This document shows, piece by piece, positions 1 through 9,227 of a stretch of 64,000 nucleotides of DNA (within the stretch, counting starts at the first letter, position 1; the number at the start of each line of letters is the position of its first letter). Made by a program: the position numbers and the translations under genes. Where the stretch lies: NCBI RefSeq assembly GCF_002483205.1, contig NZ_DLHM01000002.1:372001-436000 (forward strand), given 5' to 3'. The notes beneath the pieces are model-generated. The model had not been told where the DNA came from. It made no database searches and saw only the letters and a program-made list of their open reading frames with translations. The stretch is from Flavihumibacter sp. UBA7668 (GTDB lineage: Bacteria > Bacteroidota > Bacteroidia > Chitinophagales > Chitinophagaceae).

Positions 1-948
1 ACGTATCCATTGAGTGTTTCGGCAGAACGCCTGAGCCAGGCCATTCATATTGCAGAACATGCACGTGCCATTGGTGCCGATGCAGTAGCACATGGAAGTA
101 CCGGAGCCGGAAATGATCAGGTTCGGTTTGATATGGTATTTCATATCATGATTCCCAATCTGCCGATTCTGACACCCATCCGAGATCTGCAACTGAGTCG
201 CGAAGCCGAGATCGATTACCTCAAAGCGCGCGATGTGGAAATGAATTTTGACAAAGCACAATATTCCATTAATAAAGGGTTGTGGGGAACCAGTGTGGGC
301 GGAAAGGAAACCCTGAACAGTAAAGGCCTGTTGCCGGAAGAAGCCTGGCCTACACAGGTAACTAAAACCACACCGGAAGAACTGGTACTTCATTTTGAAA
401 AAGGACATCTGACCGGAGTTAATGGCCGGAGTTTTGATCATCCGGTTGAAGCTATTCAGGAAGTACAAAAAATAGCCGGACCATTTGGTATTGGCAGGGA
501 TATCCATGTGGGTGATACCATTATTGGAATTAAAGGACGTGTGGGATTTGAAGCAGCGGCACCAATGGTGATTTTGAAGAGTCATCATGCACTGGAGAAA
601 CATGTATTAACCAAATGGCAGCTGAGCTGGAAAGATCAGTTAGCGCAGTTTTATGGCAACTGGTTGCATGAGGGACAAATTCTGGATCCGGTAATGCGTG
701 ATATTGAAGCCTTCCTGACGCATTCGCAGGAAACGGTAACCGGTGATGTGTTTGTACAATTGCACCCCTATCGTTTTCAGATCATTGGGATTGAATCGAA
801 ACACGATCTGATGTCGAGCAAGTTTGGAAAATATGGTGAAATGAATAGTGGCTGGACGGGTCAGGATGTGCGTGGGTTCAGTAAGATCTTTGGGAATCAG
901 ACGGCGATCTGGAATAGCGTCAATGAGGAAGTGAAAGGTGAAAAGTGA
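1..948 (+). CDS. argG: Argininosuccinate synthase, C-terminal part (5' end outside window)
   Basis: ArgG joins citrulline and aspartate using ATP to make argininosuccinate, the penultimate step of arginine synthesis in the cytoplasm. The frame is open from base 1 (it begins T-Y-P-L-S), so the gene enters from the left; about 315 residues are present against roughly 400 for the family, and the N-terminal ATP-pyrophosphatase loop is missing. The visible STGAGNDQVRF segment near residues 30-41 is the conserved citrulline/aspartate-binding stretch of this family. It is the first visible gene of a co-directional arginine cluster and ends 35 bases before argC. The assignment is firm; only the start is unknown. 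Confidence 0.95.
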   Translation, partial: TYPLSVSAERLSQAIHIAEHARAIGADAVAHGSTGAGNDQVRFDMVFHIMIPNLPILTPIRDLQLSREAEIDYLKARDVEMNFDKAQYSINKGLWGTSVGGKETLNSKGLLPEEAWPTQVTKTTPEELVLHFEKGHLTGVNGRSFDHPVEAIQEVQKIAGPFGIGRDIHVGDTIIGIKGRVGFEAAAPMVILKSHHALEKHVLTKWQLSWKDQLAQFYGNWLHEGQILDPVMRDIEAFLTHSQETVTGDVFVQLHPYRFQIIGIESKHDLMSSKFGKYGEMNSGWTGQDVRGFSKIFGNQTAIWNSVNEEVKGEK

Positions 949-983
949 AAAGTGAGAAGGGGTGAAAAGTTAAAAGTGAAAGT
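931..983. repeat. Degenerate GTGAAAAGT-type short repeats between argG and argC
   Basis: The last codons of argG and the gap to argC consist of about six imperfect copies of a 9-10 base unit resembling GTGAAAAGT. A similar unit appears in the opposite orientation (TTCACT-rich) at 1979-2012 before argD. Such low-complexity spacers are common in Bacteroidota intergenic DNA. No hairpin or promoter role can be read from it; it may simply have expanded by slippage and slightly extended the argG C-terminus. Confidence 0.5.
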
Positions 984-1964
984 ATGAGTAAAATAAAAGC
1001 GGGCATAATTGGCGGGGCGGGATATACGGGTGGAGAGTTGATTCGTCTGCTCATCAATCATCCGTTTGCTGAACTGGTTTTTGTGCACAGCAAAAGCAGT
1101 GCGGGAAAGCCCTTGCATTCTGTACATGCAGATTTACTGGGTGATACGGATTTGTTATTTACGGATTCACTGGATTGGAAAGTGGACTGTTTGTTTCTTT
1201 GTACGGGGCATGGGGAGGCAAGGAAATTTCTGGAAGCAAATCCGCCTGCTGCAGGAACAAAAATTATTGATCTGTCGAATGATTTTCGATTGAAACAATC
1301 AGCTGCTTTAGGTGAACTGGATTTTGTGTACGGGTTGCCCGAATTAAATCGGGAAGCCATCCGCACTGCTTCGGCCATTGCAAATCCGGGTTGTTTTGCA
1401 ACAGCTATTCAATTGGGTTTGTTGCCACTGGCAAAAGCCGGCTTGCTGGATGAAATTTACACAACCGGTATTACCGGATCTACCGGTGCCGGACAGGGAT
1501 TGAGTGCTACTTCGCATTTCAGCTGGAGAGCCAATAATATTCAGGCATATAAAACCCTTACGCATCAGCACCTTGGAGAAATCGGGGAATCACTTTTGCA
1601 GTTGCAGCCGGATAGCGATATCGATCTGAGTTTTGTACCCTGGCGGGGTGATTTCGCCCGTGGTATATTTATCAGTTCCACCCTTCATATGGAGTTGCCT
1701 TTTGAAGAATTACAGGCCTTGTATGAAGTGTTTTATGCAGATCATCCATTTACTGTGGTGAGCAGGGACGCGATTTTTTTGAAACAGATCGTGAATACCA
1801 ATAAAGCGGTGGTTCAATTGGAAAAAGTGGGCAGCAAACTGGTGGTGCATAGTGCCATTGATAATTTATTAAAAGGTGCAAGCGGTCAGGCTGTACAGAA
1901 TATGAACCTCCTGTTTGATCGTGATGAACGAAGTGGCCTGCAATTAAAAGCTGCCGGCTTCTAA
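984..1964 (+). CDS. argC: N-acetyl-gamma-glutamyl-phosphate reductase
   Basis: ArgC reduces N-acetylglutamyl phosphate to the semialdehyde with NADPH, the third step of arginine synthesis. The 326-residue protein starts with the Rossmann motif GGAGYTGGELIRLL (residues 10-23), and the catalytic cysteine lies in the conserved NPGCFATA segment near residue 137. The length is normal for the family. The ATG at 984 is the only start that leaves the nucleotide-binding loop intact at the N-terminus. It lies between argG and argD in a cluster with short gaps, suggesting one transcript. Confidence 0.96.
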   Translation: MSKIKAGIIGGAGYTGGELIRLLINHPFAELVFVHSKSSAGKPLHSVHADLLGDTDLLFTDSLDWKVDCLFLCTGHGEARKFLEANPPAAGTKIIDLSNDFRLKQSAALGELDFVYGLPELNREAIRTASAIANPGCFATAIQLGLLPLAKAGLLDEIYTTGITGSTGAGQGLSATSHFSWRANNIQAYKTLTHQHLGEIGESLLQLQPDSDIDLSFVPWRGDFARGIFISSTLHMELPFEELQALYEVFYADHPFTVVSRDAIFLKQIVNTNKAVVQLEKVGSKLVVHSAIDNLLKGASGQAVQNMNLLFDRDERSGLQLKAAGF

Positions 1965-2014
1965 TTGCAGGACCCCCTTCACATTTATTCACTCTTTCAC
2001 TTTATTCACTAATT

Positions 2015-3157
2015 ATGAAACTCTTCGACGTATACCCTCTTAACAACATCACCATCACCTCAGCAAAAGGCGCACGGGTATGGGATGATAAGGGACAAAT
2101 GTATCTGGATATGTACGGCGGTCACGCTGTTATTTCTATTGGTCACACGCATCCGCATTGGGTGGAGCGCATTGAGGAGCAACTGGAAAAAATTGCCTTT
2201 TATTCCAATTCGGTGGTGATCCCTCAACAGAAAGAACTGGCCGATTTATTGGGACGTGTTTCCGGAAAAGAAAACTATCAGTTATTCCTTTGTAATTCGG
2301 GAGCGGAGGCCAATGAAAATGCGCTGAAGCTGGCTTCTTTTCATACCGGAAGAAGAAAGATTATTGCCTTTAAAAAAGCCTTTCATGGCAGAACATCACT
2401 GGCGGTGGCGGCCACTGATAATCCGGCTATTGTTGCACCGGTAAACCAGACCGATGCCGTAATTTTTCTTCCTTTCAATGATGTGGATGCGCTTAGAGCA
2501 GTTTTCAATGCACAGGGAAAAGATATCGCGGCTGTAATTGTGGAAGGGATTCAGGGCGTGGGCGGAATCAATGTGGCATCGGATGAATTTTTGCAAACGA
2601 TCCGCGAGCTCTGTGATGCAAACGGATCTGTTTATATAGCGGATTCTATACAATGCGGATATGGCCGTTCGGGTAAATTTTATTCGCATGATTTTGCGGG
2701 AGTAAACGCAGATATCTATTCCATGGCGAAGGGGATGGGAAATGGATTTCCAATTGGAGCCATTTCGATTGCTCCCCATCTTCATCCAAAGCATGGTATG
2801 CTCGGTACCACATTTGGAGGTAATCAACTGGCCTGCGTTGCAGCACTTGCTGTATTGGAAGTAATTGAAAAAGAGGGATTGATTGCGAATGCAGAAAAAG
2901 TTGGTACGCATCTGATTAATGCGCTGAAGGAGATGCCTGAATTGAAAAATGTACGGGGACGTGGATTGATGATTGGGTTTGATTTACCGGATTCGCATAA
3001 AGAGCTCCGTAAGGTATTGCTGAATGATCATTTTATTTTTACCGGCGAGGCTAAACCGAATGTAATCCGTTTACTGCCTTCGCTCGGCTTAACAGAAACG
3101 GAAGCTGATGAATTCCTTTCGGCTGTTCGCAAAGAAATTTTAGTACCCGTCGGGTGA
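2015..3157 (+). CDS. argD: Acetylornithine/succinylornithine aminotransferase
   Basis: This class III PLP aminotransferase converts N-acylglutamate semialdehyde to N-acylornithine with glutamate as amino donor. Visible family features in the 380 residues are the FCNSGAEANENALKLA segment near residue 95, the AFHGRT motif, and the SMAKGMGNGFPIGA segment near residue 240 that holds the PLP-binding lysine. The length is typical. It sits 17 bases upstream of the transcarbamylase gene. Bacteroidota enzymes may use acetyl or succinyl intermediates, and that cannot be decided from this protein alone. Confidence 0.94.
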   Translation: MKLFDVYPLNNITITSAKGARVWDDKGQMYLDMYGGHAVISIGHTHPHWVERIEEQLEKIAFYSNSVVIPQQKELADLLGRVSGKENYQLFLCNSGAEANENALKLASFHTGRRKIIAFKKAFHGRTSLAVAATDNPAIVAPVNQTDAVIFLPFNDVDALRAVFNAQGKDIAAVIVEGIQGVGGINVASDEFLQTIRELCDANGSVYIADSIQCGYGRSGKFYSHDFAGVNADIYSMAKGMGNGFPIGAISIAPHLHPKHGMLGTTFGGNQLACVAALAVLEVIEKEGLIANAEKVGTHLINALKEMPELKNVRGRGLMIGFDLPDSHKELRKVLLNDHFIFTGEAKPNVIRLLPSLGLTETEADEFLSAVRKEILVPVG

Positions 3158-3173
3158 TCGAAAAAACGAAACG

Positions 3174-4151
3174 ATGAAAAATTTTACTTCTGTTCAGGAT
3201 GTTGCTGATTTGCAACAGTTGGTGGAATCGGCATTGGCGTATAAGGCGTATCCGTTTAAGGATGAGGCATTGGGGCATCGCAAACGAATCGGGATGTTGT
3301 TTCTGAATCCGAGTATGCGGACCCGATTGAGTACCCAGGTAGCGGCACAGCAACTGGGTATGGAGGCTGTGGTGTTTAATGTGGGCAGTGAAGGTTGGGC
3401 GCTGGAATTTGAGGAAGAAGCCATCATGAGTGGCAATACCGTAGAGCATGTGAAAGATGCAGCCCCGATAATGGGAAAGTATTTTGATATTTTATGTATC
3501 CGGACTTTTCCATCACTGAAGAACAAGGAGGACGATTATTCTGAATTATATATAAGACAGTTTATAAAATATGCGGGGATTCCAATTGTGAGTCTGGAGA
3601 GTGCGACCCTGCATCCGCTGCAGAGTCTGACAGATATCATTACGATGCAGGAATATATGCGGCAACCTTCGCAGGTGGCTCGCTTTGCCGGACGCAAACC
3701 CAAAGTTGTGCTGACCTGGGCACCACACGTGAAACCCTTACCGCAATGTGTGGCAAATAGTTTTGCGCAATGGGTAAATGCCTGGGGAGAAGCGGATTTT
3801 GTGATCACGCATCCCGAAGATTATGAGTTGTCCGAACAGTTCACAAAAGGAGCGCGCATCGAATACAATCAGGATGAAGCCCTGAAGGAGGCCGATTTTG
3901 TGTATGTCAAAAACTGGAGTACGTTTCAGGATTATGGAAAGATATATACCAATGATCCCGAATGGATGATGACCAATGAAAAACTGGCACACACCAATAA
4001 CGCGCGGGTGATGCATTGTTTGCCTGTGCGCAGGAATGTGGAATTGAGCGATGAAATTCTGGATGGTGCAAACAGTCTGGTTACTACGCAGGCCGGTAAT
4101 CGGGTTTGGGCGGCGCAGGCGGTGTTGTCGGAAATTCTTCGCGGAAAATAA
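3174..4151 (+). CDS. argF': N-acyl-L-ornithine carbamoyltransferase (ArgF' type)
   Basis: A 325-residue aspartate/ornithine transcarbamylase superfamily member. The carbamoyl phosphate loop reads SMRTR (residues 45-49) instead of the STRTR of ordinary OTCases. The C-terminal HCLPVRRN motif near residue 281 matches the N-acetyl- or N-succinylornithine carbamoyltransferases of Xanthomonas and Bacteroides rather than the HCLPA of classical OTC. Family knowledge says these act on acylated ornithine, so an acylcitrulline deacylase is needed afterwards; the M20 gene at 5019 fits that role. Whether the acyl group is acetyl or succinyl is not settled by reading. Confidence 0.92.
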   Translation: MKNFTSVQDVADLQQLVESALAYKAYPFKDEALGHRKRIGMLFLNPSMRTRLSTQVAAQQLGMEAVVFNVGSEGWALEFEEEAIMSGNTVEHVKDAAPIMGKYFDILCIRTFPSLKNKEDDYSELYIRQFIKYAGIPIVSLESATLHPLQSLTDIITMQEYMRQPSQVARFAGRKPKVVLTWAPHVKPLPQCVANSFAQWVNAWGEADFVITHPEDYELSEQFTKGARIEYNQDEALKEADFVYVKNWSTFQDYGKIYTNDPEWMMTNEKLAHTNNARVMHCLPVRRNVELSDEILDGANSLVTTQAGNRVWAAQAVLSEILRGK

Positions 4152-4174
4152 ATTCTTCGCGCTAAACAAATACC

Positions 4175-4960
4175 ATGGTTTTTGTAATCAAGATAGGTGG
4201 GAATGTATTGGATGATGCGATTGCATTGCAGGATTTTCTGCGTGATTTTGCCTTGATACCCGGACCGAAAATCCTTGTCCATGGTGGCGGGAAAATTGCC
4301 ACCAGGTTAGGTGATCAGTTGGGGATCCAATCGAATTATGTAGATGGCCGACGTATCACGGATGATGCAACCATTGATCTGGTAACGATGGTGTATGGCG
4401 GACTGGTGAATAAACAACTGGTGGCGCAATTACAGTCGATCAATTGTAATGCGATTGGCATTACCGGTGCAGATGGAAATTTATTACCGGCAATAAAACG
4501 GCCGGTTAAAACAATCGATTATGGTTGGGTGGGCGATGTGCAGGCAGACAGCTTGCCATTGGATCGCTGGAAAGTTTTGCTAGATAATGGATTTGTTCCG
4601 GTACTTGCGCCGTTGACGCATGATGGAGCCGGCCATATGCTCAATACCAATGCGGATACGATGGCGGCAACAATTGCCATCGCACTATCGGCGAGTTATC
4701 GGGTTCGGCTGATTTACTGTTTTGAGAAAAAGGGGATATTGGAAAATGTGGAGGATGAGGGATCGGTGATCCGGTTTATCAATCCGGAATTATATGTACA
4801 GTTAAAAGCAGAACAAAAATTATTTGCGGGCATTCTTCCGAAACTGGACAATGCTTTTGATGCTATAAACAAAGGGGTGCAGGAAGTGTTGATTGGCCAT
4901 GCTGCCGACCTGGTGCGCAACACCGGATCCGATACTTCCGGCACCCTGATTTCGGGTTGA
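4175..4960 (+). CDS. argB: N-acetylglutamate kinase
   Basis: ArgB phosphorylates N-acetylglutamate, the second step of arginine synthesis. The 261-residue protein carries the amino acid kinase N-terminus VIKIGGNVLDD (residues 4-14), the LVHGGGKIATRLG loop near residue 34, and GITGADGN near residue 98. It is placed 23 bases after the transcarbamylase gene. Length and domain are normal. In Bacteroidota the same fold can serve succinylglutamate; the sequence does not tell them apart by eye. Confidence 0.94.
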   Translation: MVFVIKIGGNVLDDAIALQDFLRDFALIPGPKILVHGGGKIATRLGDQLGIQSNYVDGRRITDDATIDLVTMVYGGLVNKQLVAQLQSINCNAIGITGADGNLLPAIKRPVKTIDYGWVGDVQADSLPLDRWKVLLDNGFVPVLAPLTHDGAGHMLNTNADTMAATIAIALSASYRVRLIYCFEKKGILENVEDEGSVIRFINPELYVQLKAEQKLFAGILPKLDNAFDAINKGVQEVLIGHAADLVRNTGSDTSGTLISG

Positions 4961-4966
4961 TCATGT

Positions 4967-5009
4967 TCACCCGACCGGTGCCACCCGACCGGTGGCACCG
5001 GTCGGGTGA
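4967..5009. repeat. Perfect 18-bp-arm hairpin built of 14-base GACCGGT units
   Basis: Between argB and argE, bases 4967-4984 and 4992-5009 are exact reverse complements around a 7-base loop. The element is built from a 14-base unit CACCCGACCGGTGG: two direct copies (4968-4981, the last base changed, and 4982-4995) followed by one inverted copy. The same unit occurs twice in tandem at 11475-11502. There is no T run, so it may not be an intrinsic terminator; a REP-like role or an mRNA-stability hairpin separating argB from argE is possible. Confidence 0.8.
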
Positions 5010-5018
5010 AGAGAAATA

Positions 5019-6194
5019 ATGCAAGTGGAACAATTATATGAGGAAGCGCTGGGGCTCTTGAAGGGCCTGATCAGTACGCCGAGCCTGAGCCGGGAGGAGC
5101 AGGGCACGGCGGCGCTGATTCGTCGTTTCCTGGGAGAGCGGGGAGTAGAAGTGAACCAGCAGCTCAACAATGTGTGGGCAGTCAATAAATTTTACAGTCC
5201 GGGTAAACCAACTGTGGTGCTGAATTCGCACCACGATACGGTGAAGCCCAATCCGCAGTACACGAAGAATCCCTTTGAACCAATAATTGAAGACGGCAAA
5301 TTATACGGACTCGGGAGCAATGATGCCGGCGGTCCGCTGGTAGCGCTGATTGCCTGCTTCCTGCATTTTTACAAACAGGAAAAGCTGCCCATCAACCTGG
5401 TGCTGGCAGCCACGGCCGAAGAAGAAATATCGGGGGTTAACGGAGTGGAGGCTTTGCTGAAGGATCCGGATTTTTTACAAAAAACAGGGCAGCTTGTTTT
5501 AACTGACCAAACTATGCCAACGCAAACAACTCACCAGGCTCTTGCATTTGATGGTTGGTCGGCCATTGTTGGAGAACCCACTGAAATGGAACTTGCTGTA
5601 GCAGAGAAAGGACTGCTGGTGCTGGACTGCACCGTAACCGGAAAAACCGGCCATGCGGCCCGGCAGGAAGGAATCAATGCCCTGTACAAAGCCATGGACG
5701 CAATCAACTGGTTCCGGAACTACCAGTTTCCCAAAATATCACCCACACTTGGTCCTGTGCATATGAATGTGACCGTTATTCAAACGGAAAACAAGGCGCA
5801 TAATGTAGTGCCGGGAACCTGTCAGTTTACGGTGGATATTCGGGTAACCGATGCCTATACGCATGAAGAAATAGTGGACATCGTAAAGGCAAATGTGGAC
5901 GCGGAAATTAAACCAAGAAGTTTACGGATGCGGGCCACGGCAATTGGCGATACCCACCCGCTGGTGCAGGCGGGCATAGGACTCGGTAAACAAACCTATG
6001 GCTCGCCTACCTGTTCGGATAAAGCCCTATTGCCTTTCCCGGCATTGAAATGCGGTCCGGGTTTCAGTGGAAGAAGTCATTCTGCCGATGAATTTATTTA
6101 TCTGCATGAAATAAATGAAGGAATCACCACTTATATACAATTGTTGCAGCAAGCTATGGCGCTCTATCAATCAACTAAATCGAATCAGGCATGA
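5019..6194 (+). CDS. argE: M20 family N-acyl-citrulline/ornithine deacylase
   Basis: A 391-residue M20 zinc peptidase-family amidohydrolase. Metal-binding features are visible: NSHHDTV near residue 70, GLGSNDAGG near residue 98, and the catalytic-glutamate segment ATAEEEISG near residue 132, followed by a dimerisation domain. In the context of an ArgF'-type transcarbamylase it most likely removes the acyl group from N-acylcitrulline (ArgE'). The ATG at 5019 follows the hairpin by 9 bases. The stop overlaps the argH start by four bases (ATGA at 6191), indicating translational coupling. Confidence 0.9.
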   Translation: MQVEQLYEEALGLLKGLISTPSLSREEQGTAALIRRFLGERGVEVNQQLNNVWAVNKFYSPGKPTVVLNSHHDTVKPNPQYTKNPFEPIIEDGKLYGLGSNDAGGPLVALIACFLHFYKQEKLPINLVLAATAEEEISGVNGVEALLKDPDFLQKTGQLVLTDQTMPTQTTHQALAFDGWSAIVGEPTEMELAVAEKGLLVLDCTVTGKTGHAARQEGINALYKAMDAINWFRNYQFPKISPTLGPVHMNVTVIQTENKAHNVVPGTCQFTVDIRVTDAYTHEEIVDIVKANVDAEIKPRSLRMRATAIGDTHPLVQAGIGLGKQTYGSPTCSDKALLPFPALKCGPGFSGRSHSADEFIYLHEINEGITTYIQLLQQAMALYQSTKSNQA

Positions 6195-7522
6195 AACTCT
6201 GGCAAAAAAATATACAATCGCTGAAGGAAGTAGAGCAGTTTACAGTGGGGCGTGATCGCGAGTTTGATCAGCTGATGGCCAAACAGGATGTATTGGGGAA
6301 TATGGCGCATGCCATCATGCTGGAGGAAATCGGCCTGCTGACCAAAACGGAAAGAGACGATTTGCTAAGAGAGCTAAAATCGATTTATGCCATCGCGGCA
6401 AAAGGCGAATTAAAAATTGCAGACGGCGTAGAAGATATTCATTCGCAGGTGGAGTTTTTATTAACGGCTGCCTTGGGTGATACCGGTAAAAAAATCCACA
6501 GTGCCCGCAGCCGGAATGATCAGGTACTGGTGGATCTTAAATTATTTCTGCGCGATGAACTGCAGGCACTGGTAGAAGAAATTCAGCCATTTTTCGAATT
6601 GCTGCAAACGCAGAGTGAAAAATACAAAGCGCATTTGCTACCCGGGTATACACATTTGCAACTGGCTATGCCTTCTTCTTTCGGATTATGGTTTGGCGCC
6701 TATGCAGAAAGTCTGGTGGATGATCTGGTGACTATTCAGTCTGCCTATGAAGTGGTGAATAAAAATCCGTTGGGATCGGCTGCAGGATATGGTTCCTCTT
6801 TCCCCATCAAACGCCAGCGCACAACCGAATTGTTAGGATTTGCACAACTGAATCACAATGTGGTATATGCGCAAATGGGAAGAGGTAAGGCAGAACGAAT
6901 TGTTGCCATGGCCTTGGCCAATCTCGCAGATACGCTTGCCAAATTATCGATGGATGCCTGTTTGTTCCTGAATCAGAATTTCGGGTTTATCAGTTTTCCA
7001 CCGGAGTTGACCACCGGCAGCAGCATCATGCCGCATAAAAAAAATCCGGATGTGTTTGAACTGATCCGTTCACATGGAAACCGGATCAAGGCATTGCCGA
7101 ATGAAATTATGCTGATGACCACCAACCTGCCATCGGGCTATCATCGCGATCTGCAATTATTGAAGGAACATTTATTCCCCGCTTTCAGCACGCTGAAAGA
7201 TTGTTTGAAAATGGCGGGATTAATGTTATCGAATATCGAGATCCAGCCCGATATTCTGAAAGACGAAAAATACCGGTATTTGTTTAGTGTGGAGGAAGTA
7301 AACAAGCTGGTATTGGCAGGACTTCCCTTTCGGGATGCCTATAAGCAGGTGGGAATGTCAATTGAGAATGGGGAATACCGGTATTCAACCCAAGTGCAGC
7401 ATAGCCACGAAGGCAGTATCGGCCAGCTCTGCACTGAACAAATCAGCGGGGCCATGCAGGCAGTATTAAACCGCTTCAATTTTAGCGCTACAAATTCGGC
7501 AGTGGAGGAATTATTGCGTTAA
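6191..7522 (+). CDS. argH: Argininosuccinate lyase
   Basis: ArgH splits argininosuccinate into arginine and fumarate, the last step of the pathway. The 443-residue protein has the fumarase/lyase superfamily signature GSSIMPHKKNPD near residue 276 and the HSARSRNDQV segment near residue 102. The start overlaps argE. Together with argG, C, D, F', B and E, every enzyme from acetylglutamate to arginine is encoded here in one direction; only the acetylglutamate-forming step is not seen. Confidence 0.96.
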   Translation: MKLWQKNIQSLKEVEQFTVGRDREFDQLMAKQDVLGNMAHAIMLEEIGLLTKTERDDLLRELKSIYAIAAKGELKIADGVEDIHSQVEFLLTAALGDTGKKIHSARSRNDQVLVDLKLFLRDELQALVEEIQPFFELLQTQSEKYKAHLLPGYTHLQLAMPSSFGLWFGAYAESLVDDLVTIQSAYEVVNKNPLGSAAGYGSSFPIKRQRTTELLGFAQLNHNVVYAQMGRGKAERIVAMALANLADTLAKLSMDACLFLNQNFGFISFPPELTTGSSIMPHKKNPDVFELIRSHGNRIKALPNEIMLMTTNLPSGYHRDLQLLKEHLFPAFSTLKDCLKMAGLMLSNIEIQPDILKDEKYRYLFSVEEVNKLVLAGLPFRDAYKQVGMSIENGEYRYSTQVQHSHEGSIGQLCTEQISGAMQAVLNRFNFSATNSAVEELLR

Positions 7523-7532
7523 TTTGCCCTCC

Positions 7533-8687
7533 ATGCAAAAACGTATCGCACTATTCGGATCTACGGGATCTATAGGAACGCAGGCATTGGCTGTAATTGA
7601 AGCCAATCCGCAGTTGTTTACAGCGGAGGTACTAACTGCGCAACAGAATGATGAACTGCTGATTCAGCAGGCATTGAAATTTCAGCCCAATATTGTGGTG
7701 ATTGGAGATGAGAGCAAATACCAGAAAGTGAAACAGGCTTTGTCCTCTACCGATGTAAAGGTATTTGCCGGTGAAAAAGCACTGGAGGAAGTGGCCGCGA
7801 TGGACTGTTATGACCTCATGCTGGCCGGAATTGTGGGCTTTGCGGGATTAAAACCCACTCTGCAGGCCGTGGAACAGGGCAAACCGGTGGCGCTTGCCAA
7901 TAAGGAAACCCTGGTAGTGGCGGGGGATATCGTGATGCAGAAAGCGATTGAAAAGCGGGTCCCCATCATACCGGTGGACAGTGAACATTCTGCTATTTTT
8001 CAGTGCCTGGTGGGGGAGAACCTGAATCCTATTGACAAGATTATATTAACTGCTTCAGGTGGCCCTTTTCTGGGGAAAAAACCCAATTTTCTGGTGAATG
8101 TAAAGCGGGATCATGCGCTGCAGCATCCGAACTGGAGCATGGGGGCCAAGATCACCATTGATTCAGCCACCTTAATGAATAAGGGGCTGGAAATGATTGA
8201 GGCGAAATGGTTGTTTAATCTGAAGCCCGATCAGGTGCAGGTATTGGTGCATCCGCAGAGCATTATTCACAGTATGGTGCAGTTTGAGGATGGATCCATC
8301 AAGGCACAGATGGGGCTGCCAGATATGAAACTGCCGATTCAATACGCGATGGCTTTTCCGCAACGGATTGTGAACCAGTTTGCCCGCTATGATTTCCGCA
8401 AACCGAATACCCTCACCTTTGAGGAACCGGATGTAAAAACCTTCCGGAATCTGGCATTGGCCACGGAAGCTCTGCAAAGAGGGGGAAATCTGCCCTGTAT
8501 TCTGAATGCCGCCAATGAGATAGCGGTGTATGCATTTTTAAGAAACAGAGTGGGTTTTCTGGATATGACCGATGTGATCGAGCGTACCATGAATAAAATG
8601 GACTTCATTGCCCAACCCACTCTGGAACAATATTTTGAAACGGATGCGGCGGCACGTGAATTTGCCGCCACACTCATTCATCTTTAA
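7533..8687 (+). CDS. dxr: 1-deoxy-D-xylulose 5-phosphate reductoisomerase
   Basis: Dxr makes 2-C-methyl-D-erythritol 4-phosphate from DXP with NADPH, the committed step of the non-mevalonate isoprenoid pathway. Evidence: the NADPH loop LFGSTGSIGTQAL at the N-terminus, ANKETLVVAG near residue 121, the PVDSEHSAIFQC metal/substrate region near residue 147, and ASGGPF with the flexible loop after it. The ATG at 7533 puts the Rossmann motif at the expected distance; a TTG three codons earlier is less likely. It begins 10 bases after argH and may be read from the same transcript. Confidence 0.95.
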   Translation: MQKRIALFGSTGSIGTQALAVIEANPQLFTAEVLTAQQNDELLIQQALKFQPNIVVIGDESKYQKVKQALSSTDVKVFAGEKALEEVAAMDCYDLMLAGIVGFAGLKPTLQAVEQGKPVALANKETLVVAGDIVMQKAIEKRVPIIPVDSEHSAIFQCLVGENLNPIDKIILTASGGPFLGKKPNFLVNVKRDHALQHPNWSMGAKITIDSATLMNKGLEMIEAKWLFNLKPDQVQVLVHPQSIIHSMVQFEDGSIKAQMGLPDMKLPIQYAMAFPQRIVNQFARYDFRKPNTLTFEEPDVKTFRNLALATEALQRGGNLPCILNAANEIAVYAFLRNRVGFLDMTDVIERTMNKMDFIAQPTLEQYFETDAAAREFAATLIHL

Positions 8688-9097
8688 TTTTTAATGATCA
8701 GGGTATCTGCCTGAACCAGGGTGGTACCGTTGAAATAGCGAAGGGTATATTTTCCTTGCACCTGCAAACGGAATTTGAAGGTGGTGTCTTTGGAATAAGG
8801 GAAAGGTTCACAGGTAACGGCTGGTAAAGCAGGGTTTGGTTTGGATCCAATAGCCTGAATATCAAACTGATTGGTACCGGATTCACGGGTATCGATGCCT
8901 TCAAAACGGTAACACTGATCGGGGGCGGTAACACGGATCGTAGCAGTAACCGTATCCGTTGTTTTGGCAGAATCGGGGGTGTTTATATTGGCAAAGGAGA
9001 TGGTAACCAGTACCCGCTCATCCGGTGGTAAATCTTTGGTTTTCAAACAGGCGGTTAAACTCAGGACCACAGCAGCGGATAAAACTAATTTCTTCAT
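8684..9097 (-). CDS. Small lipoprotein of unknown function
   Basis: A 137-residue protein that starts MKKLVLSAAVVLSLTAC, a clear signal peptide and lipobox with the lipidated cysteine at residue 17, so it is expected at the cell envelope. The rest is beta-strand-like with several threonine/valine stretches and two cysteines (DQCYRF, VTCEPF) that could form a disulfide. No family was recognised. It is convergent with dxr, and the two stop codons overlap by a few bases. The ATG at 9097 was preferred over the upstream in-frame start because it places the signal peptide at the N-terminus. Confidence 0.75.
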   Translation of the reverse strand: MKKLVLSAAVVLSLTACLKTKDLPPDERVLVTISFANINTPDSAKTTDTVTATIRVTAPDQCYRFEGIDTRESGTNQFDIQAIGSKPNPALPAVTCEPFPYSKDTTFKFRLQVQGKYTLRYFNGTTLVQADTLIIKN

Positions 9098-9227
9098 GTA
9101 TCGATCGTTTATTAAACCTGACAAATTAGTGTTTTAATCCGTTGTACCGCCTAAAAAAATTATAGTTCTGATAGGGTTTTTTCACTGATATTTGTCAACA
9201 TTCATACATAGTACCTGACTGAATCAT

